DNA of 64,000 bases from Macrothele yani (Eukaryota; Arthropoda; Arachnida; Araneae; Macrothelidae). The stretch covers positions 102,466,424 to 102,530,423 of the forward strand of contig CM077027.1 in NCBI GenBank assembly GCA_039090855.1. The letters are read 5' to 3'. Shown here in pieces: positions 63,650 to 64,000 of the stretch. The notes below the pieces were generated by a model, which ran no database searches, was not told the origin of the DNA, and saw only the letters and a list, made by a program, of their open reading frames with translations. How positions within the stretch are numbered: the first letter of the stretch is position 1; each line of letters starts with the position of its first letter. The position numbers and the translations under genes are program-made.

Positions 63650-64000
63650 TAATGTTTGTTTGTATGTCCGCTATACAAATCTACAGTTTTCAATTCAGAA
63701 CCATCCTGATTTGGTATACTATCTCATGGTACTCTAAGTTAGACGGTAGACTGCTTTTGGAAGGAGTCGGGGCCCGAGGTAAAGGGGCCCCATACAAAAT
63801 TTTCGTAAAATCTACAGTTTTCAATTTAAAACCAAATTTGGTTTACTATCTCATGGTACCCTAACGTAGACCGTAGACGGTTTTTAGAAGGGTTCGGAGA
63901 TCAGGGTCAGTCAGAGTTCGGGGTCAAGCCCCCCCCCACAAAATGTCCATAAAATCTACAGTTCTCCATTTAGAACCACCAAATTTGGTACACTATTTCA
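63650..64000. repeat. Tandem repeat, unit about 131-144 bp, open at window end
   Basis: The block AAATCTACAGTTTTCAATT plus TTTGGTATACTATCTCATGG recurs with CTACAGTT at 63681, 63812 and 63956. G/C-rich spacers (GGGGCC, C-run at 63929-63938) separate the blocks. The array continues beyond 64000. Confidence 0.85.

Overview
The window looks like repeat-dense nuclear DNA from an arthropod, most likely an insect. It is AT-rich, has no operons or bacterial signals, and nearly every recognisable coding segment comes from a transposable element (TE): Tc1, mariner, hAT, piggyBac-like, P/ISL2EU-like, Ty3/gypsy, RTE-type LINE and Penelope-like elements, plus at least eleven copies of one tRNA-derived SINE family. 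Species cannot be fixed from the sequence. The only convincing candidate host gene is a short first exon at 60397-60503, with a perfect X-box (RFX site) 36 bp upstream.

Layout. 0.45-0.57 kb: tRNA-like sequence with a hairpin. 0.9-1.8 kb: copy 1 of an unclassified repeat X. 1.9-9.5 kb: a minus-strand Ty3/gypsy element (LTR, PBS, gag, a -1 slippery site, protease, RT, RNase H, integrase, PPT), interrupted by two SINEs and one solo LTR. 9.5-10.6 kb: Penelope-like RT with a hammerhead-like motif. 10.8-17.5 kb: Tc1 and mariner elements nested with repeat X, a Penelope GIY-YIG fragment, a second mariner and a SINE. 17.6-23.4 kb: hAT remnants, a Tc1 and a TRIM. 23.4-38.4 kb: MITEs, two piggyBac-like elements, a long-TIR IS630/Tc1-type element, a mariner, a Tc1 and solo LTRs. 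39.0-48.0 kb: one 1.2-kb Tc1 expanded to 9 kb by a hAT element (itself carrying an RTE LINE) and by a THAP/YqaJ-type element (itself carrying a Tc1). 48.8-52.7 kb: hAT pieces and a pseudogene of a repeated insect protein family. 54.4-57.4 kb: mariner containing a solo LTR containing a Tc1. 57.6-58.2 kb: a second TRIM. 58.7-64 kb: SINEs, the host exon, another Tc1 and a tandem repeat running off the window.

The most unusual content is a set of miniature LTR elements (TRIMs) whose LTRs each hold a tRNA-like cloverleaf with Pol III A- and B-boxes. Family 1 is present as LTR-internal-LTR-internal at 22.66-23.43 kb and as two 181-bp solo LTRs with 4-bp target duplications (6.58 and 36.49 kb). Family 2 is a 640-bp LTR-internal-LTR unit at 57.58-58.22 kb. 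Their LTR starts (TGTRACGTA...), and in family 1 the primer-binding site, match the gypsy element in the same window. They may therefore be mobilised in trans by that gypsy lineage. I know of 5S-bearing LTRs (Cassandra, plants) as an analogy, but not of a described tRNA-bearing insect counterpart; novelty needs a search.

The nesting gives a relative chronology: old Tc1/mariner/hAT copies are split by younger elements, and the SINE family and the 54.5-kb Tc1 (one stop codon in an otherwise open transposase) are among the latest arrivals.
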